Shown here: positions 27,425-36,227 of the stretch, one piece after another | How positions within the stretch are numbered: position 1 is the stretch's first letter | Layout of the letters: each line of letters starts with the position of its first letter | From: Jeotgalibaca ciconiae | GTDB lineage: Bacteria; Bacillota; Bacilli; Lactobacillales; Aerococcaceae | DNA: 64,000 nt | Direction of reading: 5' to 3' | NCBI RefSeq assembly: GCF_003955755.1 | Contig: NZ_CP034465.1 | Coordinates: forward strand, 1,482,001 to 1,546,000 | Translations under genes and position numbers: made by a program | Notes under the pieces: model-generated | Databases searched by the model: none | Told to the model about the DNA's origin: nothing | Seen by the model: only the letters and a program-made list of their open reading frames with translations

Positions 27425-27886
27425 ATGAAAATAAATCTAATCAAACAATTAAGTATTTTATCATTGGGGTTCTTTTTGGTAGCTTGCCAAAGTACTCAGA
27501 CGGATAGTGGGGAAAGTAATCCTGAAATTGCAGCAGAAGAATCAAGCAGTTCGGAGCTTGACCACGATTCACATGACCATGACAACGAAGGTAACGAAGA
27601 AGCTCCAGAAACCATCGAGATTGAGGGAGTAGAAGACCATTACCATACAGGTGGATTAATTGAACTTGTGGCTGTCATGGACGAAGAAGTAGAACATGAT
27701 CATTGGCATTGGTTTATCCGAAAAGATGAATCGAGTGAATGGGAAACAGTAGCTGATCAGAGCACGAGTGAATTTGTTTATGAAGCTCCTGGAGAAAGTT
27801 TTGAAGTAAGAGCTATTTTATATAGTGACGATCATGAAGCCTACGCTCAATCAGCAGCTGTAGAAGTGATTGTTGATAATCATTAA
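27425..27886 (+). CDS. His/Asp-rich lipoprotein with a single HYHTG domain
   Basis: The 153-residue protein has a signal peptide with lipobox LVAC (Cys20), then a Ser/Glu/His-rich linker (DHDSHDHDNEG). One Ig-like domain (about residues 65-153) begins VEDHYHTGGLIELVAV, then has HDHWHWFIRKDESSEWETV, FEVRAILYSDDHEAYAQS and a final VIVDNH. The same domain is in the genes on either side. No enzyme domain is present, so it may be a surface zinc-binding helper or buffer. ATG 27425 follows AGGAAG. It belongs to the Zur-box cluster. Confidence 0.75.
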   Translation: MKINLIKQLSILSLGFFLVACQSTQTDSGESNPEIAAEESSSSELDHDSHDHDNEGNEEAPETIEIEGVEDHYHTGGLIELVAVMDEEVEHDHWHWFIRKDESSEWETVADQSTSEFVYEAPGESFEVRAILYSDDHEAYAQSAAVEVIVDNH

Positions 27887-27920
27887 AAATATCGTTTGAG
27901 ATTTTTTCAAGGAGAATAAG

Positions 27921-29141
27921 ATGAAAAAAAAGAGAATATTTTCCTCGCTGCTGTCACTACTTGCCATTTTTTTCTTAGGGGCATGTCAGGTAAAAGATGC
28001 GGAAGAACCGGAAGAAAAAATGACAGTTATCACTTCGTTCTTTCCAGTTTACGACTTCACAAAAGAAATAGCAGGAGACCAAGCGGATGTTACAATGATG
28101 ATTGATGGTGGAATGGACCCGCATAGTTATGAGCCCAGTGCACAAGACATCGCAAAACTTACTCATGCAGATCTGTTTGTTTACACCAGCGAGGTAATGG
28201 AATACTGGGTATCAGGCGTTTTAAATTCCATTGATAATGAAGAGTTAATCGTTGCTCGGACAGGGGATGCTTTAGAAAATGAAGATCACTATGAACAGTC
28301 TCCCGTTGAAAGCTCTGAAGGAGAAACCGTAAATTCTGTATCTGATGTAGAAGTAACTGCGAACTTAATTGGCGTGGCCGGACATTATCACACTGGGGAT
28401 GTAGTAACGTTACGCGTTCAGTTTAAAGGTGCCGATCATTGGCAATGGTTTGTAAAAGCAGTGAACAGGGAGTGGGAATTGGTTGCCGATTTAACAGAAG
28501 ACCGTTTTGAGTATGAAACAACAGGACAAGATTTCTATGTACAGGCAGTAGCTCTAGATGGTAACGGAAACGAGCTTGCTCAGTCGGAAGCAGCGCTCAT
28601 CCACATTGACGACCATGAAGAACAAGATCCTCATATATGGTTGGACCCTGTTTTGGCACAAGAACAAGTGAGAATTATACGAGATGCTTTGATTGAAGCA
28701 GACCCTGAAGGAGAAGCAGAGTATCAGGAGAATGCAGAAGAATTTATTGCGTCACTGCAAGAACTCCATAAGGAATATGAAGCAGCTTTTGCTGAAGCAG
28801 AGAATCGGACCTTTATTGTACAACATCAAGCTTTTGGTTATATTGCGAGCAGATATAATTTAAATCAAATTGCTATTGGAGGGCTGTCTGCAGAAGTAGA
28901 GCCAAGTCCATCCCGAATTGCAGAAATAACGCAACTCGTTAAGGAATATGCTGTTCCTGTTATTTATTATCAACAAGGAGCAAATTCTTCCATCGCTCAG
29001 ACTGTTGCAAATGAAACCAATACGGAAGTAGCCGTGTTACATGATTTAGAAACGGTTTCTAGGGAATTGCAATCAGAAGGGTTCGGATATATAGAGGCGA
29101 TGCATGAAAATTTAGAATCCTTAAAGTTAAGTATCCATTAA
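27921..29141 (+). CDS. znuA: ZnuA/AdcA-type zinc-binding lipoprotein with inserted HYHTG domain
   Basis: A 406-residue cluster A-I substrate-binding protein with lipobox LGAC. Zinc ligands are visible in GGMDPHSYEPSAQD, EEQDPHIWLDPV and IVQHQAFGY. Between the first and second ligand, where most ZnuA/AdcA proteins have a His-rich loop, lies an Ig-like HYHTG domain (about residues 148-235, bases 28365-28620). The fourth-ligand region reads IYYQQGANSS rather than the usual Phe-Glu-Glu type, so that ligand may differ. No ABC permease or ATPase is adjacent, so the membrane parts must be elsewhere. The C-terminal ZinT domain found in AdcA is absent; it is on the separate gene upstream. Confidence 0.9.
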   Translation: MKKKRIFSSLLSLLAIFFLGACQVKDAEEPEEKMTVITSFFPVYDFTKEIAGDQADVTMMIDGGMDPHSYEPSAQDIAKLTHADLFVYTSEVMEYWVSGVLNSIDNEELIVARTGDALENEDHYEQSPVESSEGETVNSVSDVEVTANLIGVAGHYHTGDVVTLRVQFKGADHWQWFVKAVNREWELVADLTEDRFEYETTGQDFYVQAVALDGNGNELAQSEAALIHIDDHEEQDPHIWLDPVLAQEQVRIIRDALIEADPEGEAEYQENAEEFIASLQELHKEYEAAFAEAENRTFIVQHQAFGYIASRYNLNQIAIGGLSAEVEPSPSRIAEITQLVKEYAVPVIYYQQGANSSIAQTVANETNTEVAVLHDLETVSRELQSEGFGYIEAMHENLESLKLSIH

Positions 29142-29155
29142 TTGCCTAATCATAT

Positions 29156-29203
29156 AGAAGGAGTGGTTTCTCGATTAAAGGGAAGCCGCTCCTTCTATTT
29201 TTC
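29156..29203. terminator. bidirectional terminator after znuA
   Basis: AGAAGGAG (29156-29163) pairs with CTCCTTCT (29189-29196), extended by GG/CC, and ends in ATTTTTC. It separates znuA from the convergent pentapeptide gene. Confidence 0.7.
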
Positions 29204-29839
29204 TTAATCAACAATCAGCAAACCCATCAAGGTGGACAGCTGAACAGCTTGTTCTCTGGAAACTTTACATCCTTTTAAATCAGAGAGAGTGACGGAAAGA
29301 GAATCGAAAGTTGAAGAGCTGAGATCGATCCCCTTTAAAGGCGTTTGTTCAAAGCTTCCGCCATCAAGAGAGCATTTCTCAAAAGTAAGCTGCTTTAATT
29401 TGCAGTCATAAAAGTCTGTTCCTTCCAAGGAACATTCGTTGAAGATGACTTTTTCAAGTTTGCTGGAACCGAATGTGGCTAAGTTTAAAATCGAATGATT
29501 AAATCGAACATTTCCAAGACTAGATTCTGGGAAGTTCGCTCCAAGCAGCTTACAATTCTCAAATTCGACCCTATGAATAGAAGATTGAGTCATATTCACA
29601 TTGGAAAAATCACAGTTAATAAATCGAACATCTGTTATATCACTATTACTGAAGTCAGTATTAGTGAACTTACAATTTTGAATATTTGCATTATAAATTT
29701 GTACTCTTCCAATCGCTTCATTCACAAATTCTGATCCGATAATTTCACAATCTTCTAGAACAAAATCTTCTTCATCGAAAACATCCTGGAAATTTTTCTC
29801 CGTTAATACTCCTGAAATTTTAGGACTGTTAATTTTCAT
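29204..29839 (-). CDS. Qnr-like pentapeptide repeat protein
   Basis: The 211-residue protein consists of A(D/N)LXX-type pentapeptides from about residue 25 to 190 (for example NCKFTNTDFSNSDITDVRFINCDFSNVNM). It ends with KVSREQAVQLSTLMGLLIVD, a short helix like the dimerisation tail of Qnr proteins. Length and tail match chromosomal Qnr proteins of Gram-positives such as EfsQnr (212 residues), which mimic DNA and protect gyrase from quinolones. Other pentapeptide proteins look similar. ATG 29839 with AAGG is preferred over the upstream start at 29860. Confidence 0.7.
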   Translation of the reverse strand: MKINSPKISGVLTEKNFQDVFDEEDFVLEDCEIIGSEFVNEAIGRVQIYNANIQNCKFTNTDFSNSDITDVRFINCDFSNVNMTQSSIHRVEFENCKLLGANFPESSLGNVRFNHSILNLATFGSSKLEKVIFNECSLEGTDFYDCKLKQLTFEKCSLDGGSFEQTPLKGIDLSSSTFDSLSVTLSDLKGCKVSREQAVQLSTLMGLLIVD

Positions 29840-29977
29840 TTCATACCTTCTTTCAATCAATCGTTGTTAATAACGATTAGTATAGCATAAAAAACAACTA
29901 ATATTCCAAAAGGGTTATTGTAAACGAATGAACGATATGTTTAAATATAAGTAAACATATGCAAAGAAGGTGCCGAA

Positions 29978-30706
29978 ATGAATGATAAGGATGCAACCGT
30001 TGAAGAGCTGATACAAGGATACCAATTATCAAACCTAGAATACTGTTGTTTATTCTGCGATGAAAAATATCATGATGAGGAAATTTATCCATATGAGGAG
30101 AAATTTTTAACCGCAAAAGGAATGGTGAGACAACATATTTTAGCTGTTCACCAGTCTCCTTTCCATGCTTTGACGCAACTGGATAAAAAAATAACCGGTC
30201 TTTCAGAAGTGCAGCTGGAAATGATGCAACATTTCTATGAAGAAACCCCAGACCAAGAAATCGTGAATAACAGCAGCGTAAATAGTGTTTCTACGGTAAG
30301 GCAGCATCGATTCCGATTAAGGGAAAAAGAAAGACAAGCAAAACTTTTCTTAGCGCTGATGCAATTAATTAAAAATTCTGATAAATATATGATTCACAAA
30401 GGAGCGAGGCAAGTGGACGAACGATATGGAATTGAAGAAAGCGAACGCGAGAAAACGCTGAAGACTTATTTCAAATATGGATTGAATGGAACCATTGATA
30501 CGATACCGCGGAAAGAAAAGAAAAAAATTATTATTTTACAACATATAATTAGCCGATTTGATTCAAAAAAAGAATATAGCGAAAAAGAAGTAAATGAAAT
30601 TTTGAAGAATGTTCATACGGATTATGTTTCTTTACGACGTTATCTGGTTGAATACGGCTTTATGAAAAGAAACGATGATGGTACAGCTTATCGAGTAAAT
30701 CAATAG
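29978..30706 (+). CDS. DUF2087-domain regulator-like protein
   Basis: A 242-residue protein. The N-terminal part holds a zinc-finger-like YCCLFCDEKYHDEE...RQHILAVH (about residues 23-62) and a helix-turn-helix-like stretch (70-130). The C-terminal DUF2087 domain (about 170-242) reads IPRKEKKKIIILQHIISRFDSKKEYSEKEVNEIL...DYVSLRRYLVEYGFM. DUF2087 proteins are thought to be regulators, but no target is known. The next gene starts 21 bases downstream and is probably co-transcribed. Confidence 0.75.
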   Translation: MNDKDATVEELIQGYQLSNLEYCCLFCDEKYHDEEIYPYEEKFLTAKGMVRQHILAVHQSPFHALTQLDKKITGLSEVQLEMMQHFYEETPDQEIVNNSSVNSVSTVRQHRFRLREKERQAKLFLALMQLIKNSDKYMIHKGARQVDERYGIEESEREKTLKTYFKYGLNGTIDTIPRKEKKKIIILQHIISRFDSKKEYSEKEVNEILKNVHTDYVSLRRYLVEYGFMKRNDDGTAYRVNQ

Positions 30707-30727
30707 AGATGGGTGAGAAGAAAATAA

Positions 30728-31075
30728 ATGAAGGTAGAATTAACGAGATATCGCGTAAAAGAAGGGAAATCGAAAAAAGTCGATGAATGGCTCGCTTTTT
30801 TAAATGATAATATGACTGATGTATTAGTGACTCTTGAAGGGGAGAAAATGTATGTCGAAACGATTTTTCGAGAAAAAATAGCTGGAGCAGAGTATCTTTA
30901 TTGGTACTCTGTGTATGGTGAAGGTGGCACCATTGTGGAGGAATCTACGCATTGGATCGATGTGAAACATCTAGAGTATTGGACTGAGTGTATAGATGAA
31001 ACATATGGCTCAGTTGATTTGGAAACGAAAGTCTTAATGATTCCAGAAAAAATAAGATCTCATATGATTTTCTAG
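30728..31075 (+). CDS. DUF6176 family protein
   Basis: A small soluble protein of 115 residues: MKVELTRYRVKEGKSKKVDEW, then ETIFREKIAGAEYLYWYSVYGEGG and a C-terminal VLMIPEKIRSHM. It matches the DUF6176 pattern, whose function is unknown and whose fold is likely a ferredoxin-like alpha/beta barrel. It sits in an apparent two-gene unit with the DUF2087 gene. Confidence 0.65.
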   Translation: MKVELTRYRVKEGKSKKVDEWLAFLNDNMTDVLVTLEGEKMYVETIFREKIAGAEYLYWYSVYGEGGTIVEESTHWIDVKHLEYWTECIDETYGSVDLETKVLMIPEKIRSHMIF

Positions 31076-31095
31076 CGGTAATGGATTATAAATAA

Positions 31096-31155
31096 TTGAT
31101 AAGACACTAAAAGGTGTCTTATAATGAAGGTGAATAGGACACCTTTTAGTGTCTT
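31096..31155 (+). promoter_or_regulatory. promoter with double palindromic ArsR operator
   Basis: TTGATA (31096-31101) and TATAAT (31120-31125) are 18 bases apart. GACACTAAAAGGTGTC lies in the spacer (31103-31118) and its complement GACACCTTTTAGTGTC downstream (31138-31153). Each is itself a 5-6-5 palindrome, and together with flanking bases they form an 18-bp inverted repeat around the -10. Two repressor dimers could close the promoter, most likely the ArsR-type protein encoded next. Confidence 0.8.
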
Positions 31156-31192
31156 GTTGGGTTAGGTCTAGAGAGAATGTGATGGTGAGAAA

Positions 31193-31945
31193 ATGGAAGC
31201 AGAAAGAGATGTTTTTACAGCCATTGCGGATGTCAATCGTCGGAAGATTCTTCGCTTATTAGCAGATGTGGATGAAATGCCGCTGCATGAGTTGACCGCT
31301 CATTTTGAAATGGGACGTACTGCAGTTTCGAAACATTTAGCGATTTTAAAAGAAGCGAAACTTGTCACTAGCAGAAAAGTCGGTAGGGAAACAAGGTATC
31401 AGTTGAATCCTAAGCCATTAAGAGAAGTACGTAATTGGGTATCTTTCTACGAAGATTTCTGGCAAGGAAGATTAGCTCAATTAGCAGTTCTATTGGAAAA
31501 ACAAAAAATGTCTACCCTGGAGGGGAAAATAATGAATGCAGATGTCATACTAGATTTTCAATACACAAGTTCCATTGAACAAGTATGGAAAGCACTAACT
31601 GAGTCAGATATTCTGGAACAGTGGATTTTGGCAAACGACTTTAAGCCGGTTGTGGGGCATACATTCCAATTTAAATCTGAACCAAACGAATATTGGGACG
31701 GGATTATTGATGGAGAAGTATTGGAAGTAGATGAGCCGCACAAATTATCTTATATTTGGGCAAGCGCTGGAGAAACAACAACTGTCGTTTGGACATTAAC
31801 AGAAGTCTCGGAAGGGAAGACAGATTTACATTTTGAGATGACTGGATTTAGTGAAGAAACAAAAGCAACTCCAGGAGCAATCGATGGAGCTGTTTATAGC
31901 TGGACTGAGTTTGCTAAAAAACTTAAAACCGTATTGGAAAAATAA
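31193..31945 (+). CDS. ArsR-type repressor fused to an SRPBCC (AHSA1) domain
   Basis: One frame of 250 residues carries an ArsR winged helix (1-90): DVFTAIADVNRRKILRLL, HFEMGRTAVSKHLAILKEAKLVTSRKVGRETRYQL. An AHSA1 domain (about 112-250) follows: VILDFQYTSSIEQVWKALTESDILEQWI and TDLHFEMTGF. In other Firmicutes these are often two adjacent genes. Here a short linker (KQKMSTLEGKIMNAD) joins them; an internal ATG at the second domain, preceded by GGAGGGG, could also give a free SRPBCC protein. The START-like pocket may bind the inducer. It is presumably autoregulated through the upstream double operator. Confidence 0.88.
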   Translation: MEAERDVFTAIADVNRRKILRLLADVDEMPLHELTAHFEMGRTAVSKHLAILKEAKLVTSRKVGRETRYQLNPKPLREVRNWVSFYEDFWQGRLAQLAVLLEKQKMSTLEGKIMNADVILDFQYTSSIEQVWKALTESDILEQWILANDFKPVVGHTFQFKSEPNEYWDGIIDGEVLEVDEPHKLSYIWASAGETTTVVWTLTEVSEGKTDLHFEMTGFSEETKATPGAIDGAVYSWTEFAKKLKTVLEK

Positions 31946-31992
31946 GCTGATTAATAGATTAAATGAATCGATTTTTCTGCTTACGAAAGATT

Positions 31993-32034
31993 ACTCCTGA
32001 AAGGCAAAGGAAATATGTCTTTTAGGAGTTTTTT
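31993..32034 (+). terminator. terminator of the arsR-SRPBCC gene
   Basis: ACTCCTGAAAG (31993-32003) pairs with CTTTTAGGAGT (32019-32029), followed by a T run. Confidence 0.8.
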
Positions 32035-32104
32035 CTTCTATAAGATGAAAATTATGTTTATAGTATTGATATAAATGGAAGAATGATATAGAGAAGGAGG
32101 TAGA

Positions 32105-32643
32105 ATGTCATAGATTACCGAAAAATTATTAAAGATACTGCATCAGATATTCGTTTGGCGAATGAACCCTTTGAGCTGTTTGGGAGAATGAATGTCAGCC
32201 GTATCAAGAATAAATGGTTGCAGGATGTTGAGCTGTTCGATCAAGCTGAATCAATGACCTTTCCAGAAGAAAATTACCAATTTGAAGAGATAAATAAAAG
32301 AGGGTTTGCGATCGGTGCATATGAGAATGACACTTGTATAGGGCTGGCTATTTATGAGAATAATTGGAACAAATACTTATTTTTATATGATTTGAAAGTG
32401 AATCGAGAATATCGAAAAAATGGAATCGCAAGTGCACTGATTACAGAAGGACAAAAATTCGCGAAGGAATTAGGTTACCAAGGAATTTATACAATCGGAC
32501 AGGATAACAATTTAGCAGCGTGCAAGTTTTATTTGAAACAAGGCTTTGTCATAGGCGGCCTGAATACGCATGACTACAATCATACGCAACAAGAAGGCAA
32601 AGCAGATATATACTTTTATTTAGAAGATGAAAGCAGAGACTGA
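32105..32643 (+). pseudogene. GNAT acetyltransferase with frameshift at codon 2, or non-canonical start
   Basis: A strong GGAGG box (32096-32100) precedes ATG 32105, but this frame stops at once (ATG TCA TAG). The conserved protein is open one frame over. It reads IDYRKIIKDTASDIRLANEPFELFGRM from 32110, with acetyl-CoA motif LKVNREYRKNGIASALI and AACKFYLKQGFVIGG later. One missing base after the start would explain this. If translated from TTG 32155 the product has 162 residues and lacks about 16 N-terminal residues. The substrate is unknown. Whether the gene is functional depends on the true sequence at 32105-32115. Confidence 0.65.
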
Positions 32644-32669
32644 GTCGTTCATTGATTCAGTCTTTTTTT
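32638..32669 (+). terminator. terminator of the GNAT gene
   Basis: GACTGA (32638-32643) pairs with TCAGTC (32657-32662), followed by seven T. It overlaps the stop codon. A TATAAT at 32674-32679 then starts the exporter transcript. Confidence 0.75.
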
Positions 32670-32709
32670 AAGCTATAATAAGTAGAAGTACAGTAAAGGA
32701 AGTGAATCA

Positions 32710-34425
32710 ATGGTACGATTATTGCGATATGCGAAAAAATATAGACGCCAAGTTATCTTGGGTCCTGTCTTTAAATTTTTAGAAGCGGTTTTTGAATTGA
32801 TTTTGCCCTTATTGATGGCAAAGCTAATTGATGAAGGAATTGTGCAAGGAAATATTACGAAAGTTTGGCAAATGGCTGGATTAATGATCTTGATGTCAGC
32901 AATAGGCGCTATATGCGCGCTTATTTGTCAATATTTTGCTTCGATTGCTTCTCAAGGGTTTGGTACGGAGTTACGCAATCAATTGATGAAAAAAATCAAT
33001 ACACTTTCGCACGACGATTTAAATATGTTTGGTACAGATACATTAATTACTCGTATGACGAATGACATTAATCAGTTGCAATTGGCTTTAGCAATGTTAA
33101 TTCGTCTAGTAGTTCGAGCACCATTTTTAAGTATCGGTGCAGTGTTGATGGCATTTATTATCGATGTGCAACTAGGTTTTCTTTATTTACTTTTATTACC
33201 GATTTTTTGTATCGTCCTATATTTAATTATTCGTTATACGGTACCTTTGTATAAAAAAGTGCAACAAAGATTAGACAATTTGAACGAACTGGTTACTCAA
33301 AATTTAAGCGGGGTTCGAGTGATTCGTGCTTTTGCAAGAACGAAAAGCGACACCAAACATTTTGAAAAAAATACGGATGATTTAGCGCGTGTAAATGAAA
33401 AAGTGGCGAATGTTTCAGCTTTACTCTCCCCTAGTACAACGCTTATTATGAATTTGGGTGTGCTAGCTCTGTTATATTTAGGTGGATATTCCGTAAATGA
33501 TGGATCTTTGCAACAGGGACAAGTTTTGGCACTTATTAATTATATGAATCAAATGCTATTAGCCTTAATTGTTGTTTCGAACTTAGTGATTATTTTTACC
33601 CGTGCTGCTGCTTCGGCACAACGGGTGAACGAAGTGCTGGATACCACGCCAAGTTTAGTTTCTCCTGTAAAAGGAAAAGTCAGTGGCCAAACGGCTTCTC
33701 CATTAGTTGAATTTTCAAATGTGGATTTCCGATACAGTAAAGAAGCTGGATTGTCTCTAAAAAACATTGACTTTTCCGTTTCTGACAAGGCAATGATTGG
33801 AATAACCGGCCCTACCGGAAGCGGGAAGTCTACCATGACCCAGTTGATTCCTCGTTTTTATGATGTAAGTGGGGGAAGTGTCCGTTTTCTTGGCTTGGAT
33901 GTCCAAGAATGGGATTTAGTAGAGTTGCGCGAAAAAATTGCGATGGTTCCACAAACGGCCGTTCTGTTTAGCGGAACAATACGTGAAAACTTACAGTGGG
34001 GAAAAAGGGATGCAACTGATGCAGAATGTTGGCAGGCATTAGAAACTGCTCAAGCTCTTGATTTTGTGAAAAGTCTTCCTGAACAATTGAATTCCCTTGT
34101 AATGGAAAATGGAAAGAATTTTTCAGGTGGTCAGCGCCAGCGGTTAACGATTGCTAGGGCGTTAATTGCCAAGCCGAAATTGTTGATACTGGATGATTCT
34201 TTATCTGCCTTGGATTATCAAACAGACTTGAATTTGCGGGAAGCTTTAAAACGAGATTTAGATTGTACGGTAATGATTATTTCGCAGAGAATTCGGTCAT
34301 TACAAAAAGCAGAAGAAATTCTGTTAATGGATAGTGGGCGACTAGTAGCTAAAGGAACTCATGAAGAGCTACTGGAAAAATCAACTGCCTATCAAGAATT
34401 AGTTGCATCACAGGAGGAGAATTAG
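32710..34425 (+). CDS. efrA: heterodimeric ABC exporter subunit, degenerate-site NBD (EfrA-like)
   Basis: A 571-residue exporter half with six membrane helices (about 1-320) and an NBD: GPTGSGKST, signature FSGGQRQRLTIARAL, Walker B LLILDDSLSALD. Here the catalytic Glu is Asp and the switch His is Gln (ISQRIRSLQ). These are the changes of the inactive-site partner in heterodimers such as EfrAB, EfrCD or TM287/288. With the next gene it forms a multidrug-type exporter. ATG 32710 follows AAGGAAG. The efrA name is by family resemblance only. Confidence 0.88.
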   Translation: MVRLLRYAKKYRRQVILGPVFKFLEAVFELILPLLMAKLIDEGIVQGNITKVWQMAGLMILMSAIGAICALICQYFASIASQGFGTELRNQLMKKINTLSHDDLNMFGTDTLITRMTNDINQLQLALAMLIRLVVRAPFLSIGAVLMAFIIDVQLGFLYLLLLPIFCIVLYLIIRYTVPLYKKVQQRLDNLNELVTQNLSGVRVIRAFARTKSDTKHFEKNTDDLARVNEKVANVSALLSPSTTLIMNLGVLALLYLGGYSVNDGSLQQGQVLALINYMNQMLLALIVVSNLVIIFTRAAASAQRVNEVLDTTPSLVSPVKGKVSGQTASPLVEFSNVDFRYSKEAGLSLKNIDFSVSDKAMIGITGPTGSGKSTMTQLIPRFYDVSGGSVRFLGLDVQEWDLVELREKIAMVPQTAVLFSGTIRENLQWGKRDATDAECWQALETAQALDFVKSLPEQLNSLVMENGKNFSGGQRQRLTIARALIAKPKLLILDDSLSALDYQTDLNLREALKRDLDCTVMIISQRIRSLQKAEEILLMDSGRLVAKGTHEELLEKSTAYQELVASQEEN

Positions 34426-34426
34426 T

Positions 34427-36181
34427 ATGAAAAAATTATCTTCCAAGGGATTTCGTTATTTCTGGCCTTACTTACTAGCCTATCCAAAAGAATTAATTGC
34501 GGCTAGTTTATTTGGTATTGTGAGCGGTGCGGCAGTTGTGTTAATGACTTATTATATTGGTGTCTCAGTGGATTTATTAATGGGAGTTGACCAAGTTAAT
34601 TTTACAGGTCTGTTTCGTGTGTTGGCTTTGTTTGCTGGAATCCTCCTTATGACAGTGGTCAGCCAGTGGGTTATTCAAATTTTGGGAAATCGGATTGCTT
34701 ATCGATCCGTTGCGGAGCTTAGAAAAAATACCTTTAAACACTTGAATCGTCTTCCACTACGGTACTATGACCAAACGGCGCATGGAGATGTCGTAAGTCG
34801 TTTTACGAATGACATGGATAATGTTTCTGTTGCGATTTCCGCTGTGTTTATCCAATTATTTTCAGGTGTTTCAACCTTGCTATTAGCCTTGATTTTTATG
34901 TTGTATTTAAGTCCGTGGTTAACATTGGTTGTACTGGTTGCTACGCCGATTATTTTCACGGTAATGTGGTTAGTAGCAAGAGCATCTCAGCATAACTTCA
35001 GCAGTCAACAAAAAATAACGGGAGAATTATCTGGTTTTATCAATGAACGGATTCGAAATCAAAAAATTGTGAAAGCTTTTCAGCAAGAAGATGTTTCTCA
35101 AGAAAAATTTGAAGAGATCAATCAGCGTTTATATGTTGATGGGCAAAAAGCACAATTTTCATCTTCTCTAACAAATCCTCTTTCAAGAGTAGTTGATCAC
35201 CTCGCTTATATTGCAGTGGGGTTAGTAGGTGGCGTGTTAGCGTTAAATGGAAATTACGGTGTAACGATTGGTGTTATTTCGAGTTTCACTATTTATTCAA
35301 GTCAATTTACCAAACCATTTATTGAAATTTCTGGCATTACCACACAGATTCAGCTAGCTTTGGCGGGTTTGGATCGTGCCTATGAAATTATCCAACAACC
35401 TATTGAAGAACCCGATGAACCCAATGCACGTGTGCTGACTGAAGCAAGAGGAGCTGTCTCTTTCCAAGAGGTTGATTTTGCTTATCGAGAAGGACAAACA
35501 TTGATTACTGACTTTAATCTAGAAGTAAAACCAGGAGAGACCATTGCGATCGTTGGAAAAACAGGAGCAGGAAAATCAACACTAATTAATTTACTGATGC
35601 GTTTTTACGATGTGAACGCTGGAAGTATTTTGATTGATGGTACGGATATTCGCCACATTCGCCGTGATAGTTTACGGAAAAGTTTCGGAATGGTTTTACA
35701 AGAAACATGGTTATTTGAGGGATCACTGCGTGCCAATCTACGATATGGGCGTAAAGATGCAACTGATGAAGAAATTTATGATGCATTGAAAAAGACCTAT
35801 ATGTATGAATATGTATCGCGTCTGCCTGAAGGCTTGGATACTCGCATAGGCGATAGCGGAATCAAAATATCAGATGGGCAACGTCAATTATTAACGATTG
35901 CGCGCACAATGATATCGAATCCTGATATGTTGATTTTAGATGAAGCGACAAGTTCAGTAGATACGTTGACAGAACAAAAAATTCAATCAGCTTTCTTGCA
36001 AATGATGACAGGACGTACGAGCTTTGTGATCGCTCATCGGCTTTCAACTATTCGAAATGCTGATAAAATATTAGTATTAGATCAAGGAAATATTTTAGAA
36101 ATCGGTAGCCATGAAGAGTTATTGGCACAAGATGGCTATTACAAGAAACTTTACAAAGCACAATTTGCGGCAGAGAGTTAA
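34427..36181 (+). CDS. efrB: heterodimeric ABC exporter subunit, catalytic NBD (EfrB-like)
   Basis: The 584-residue partner of the upstream gene. It has six membrane helices, then Walker A GKTGAGKST, signature ISDGQRQLLTIART (S-D-G-Q in place of S-G-G-Q), canonical Walker B MLILDEATSSVD, and switch His FVIAHRLSTIR. The altered signature pairs with the altered Walker B of the first subunit. Together they make one non-catalytic and one catalytic ATP site. The genes are separated by one base. GGAGGAG before ATG 34427 fixes the start over 34403. Confidence 0.9.
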   Translation: MKKLSSKGFRYFWPYLLAYPKELIAASLFGIVSGAAVVLMTYYIGVSVDLLMGVDQVNFTGLFRVLALFAGILLMTVVSQWVIQILGNRIAYRSVAELRKNTFKHLNRLPLRYYDQTAHGDVVSRFTNDMDNVSVAISAVFIQLFSGVSTLLLALIFMLYLSPWLTLVVLVATPIIFTVMWLVARASQHNFSSQQKITGELSGFINERIRNQKIVKAFQQEDVSQEKFEEINQRLYVDGQKAQFSSSLTNPLSRVVDHLAYIAVGLVGGVLALNGNYGVTIGVISSFTIYSSQFTKPFIEISGITTQIQLALAGLDRAYEIIQQPIEEPDEPNARVLTEARGAVSFQEVDFAYREGQTLITDFNLEVKPGETIAIVGKTGAGKSTLINLLMRFYDVNAGSILIDGTDIRHIRRDSLRKSFGMVLQETWLFEGSLRANLRYGRKDATDEEIYDALKKTYMYEYVSRLPEGLDTRIGDSGIKISDGQRQLLTIARTMISNPDMLILDEATSSVDTLTEQKIQSAFLQMMTGRTSFVIAHRLSTIRNADKILVLDQGNILEIGSHEELLAQDGYYKKLYKAQFAAES

Positions 36182-36184
36182 AGT

Positions 36185-36222
36185 AAAAACAGGACTGGGA
36201 TTCATTTCCAGTCCTGTTTTTT
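36185..36222. terminator. bidirectional terminator after efrAB
   Basis: ACAGGACTGG (36189-36198) pairs with CCAGTCCTGT (36208-36217), with A and T runs on either side. It serves both efrB and the convergent GNAT gene. Confidence 0.85.
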
Positions 36223-36227
36223 ATGGA

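Noticed and set aside
16105-32643. Several genes interrupted by TAA or TAG, suggesting stop codon reassignment
   Set aside because: TAA and TAG end most intact genes in the window at expected family lengths, so a recoded stop is not supported. Nonsense mutation, indels or sequence errors explain the breaks.
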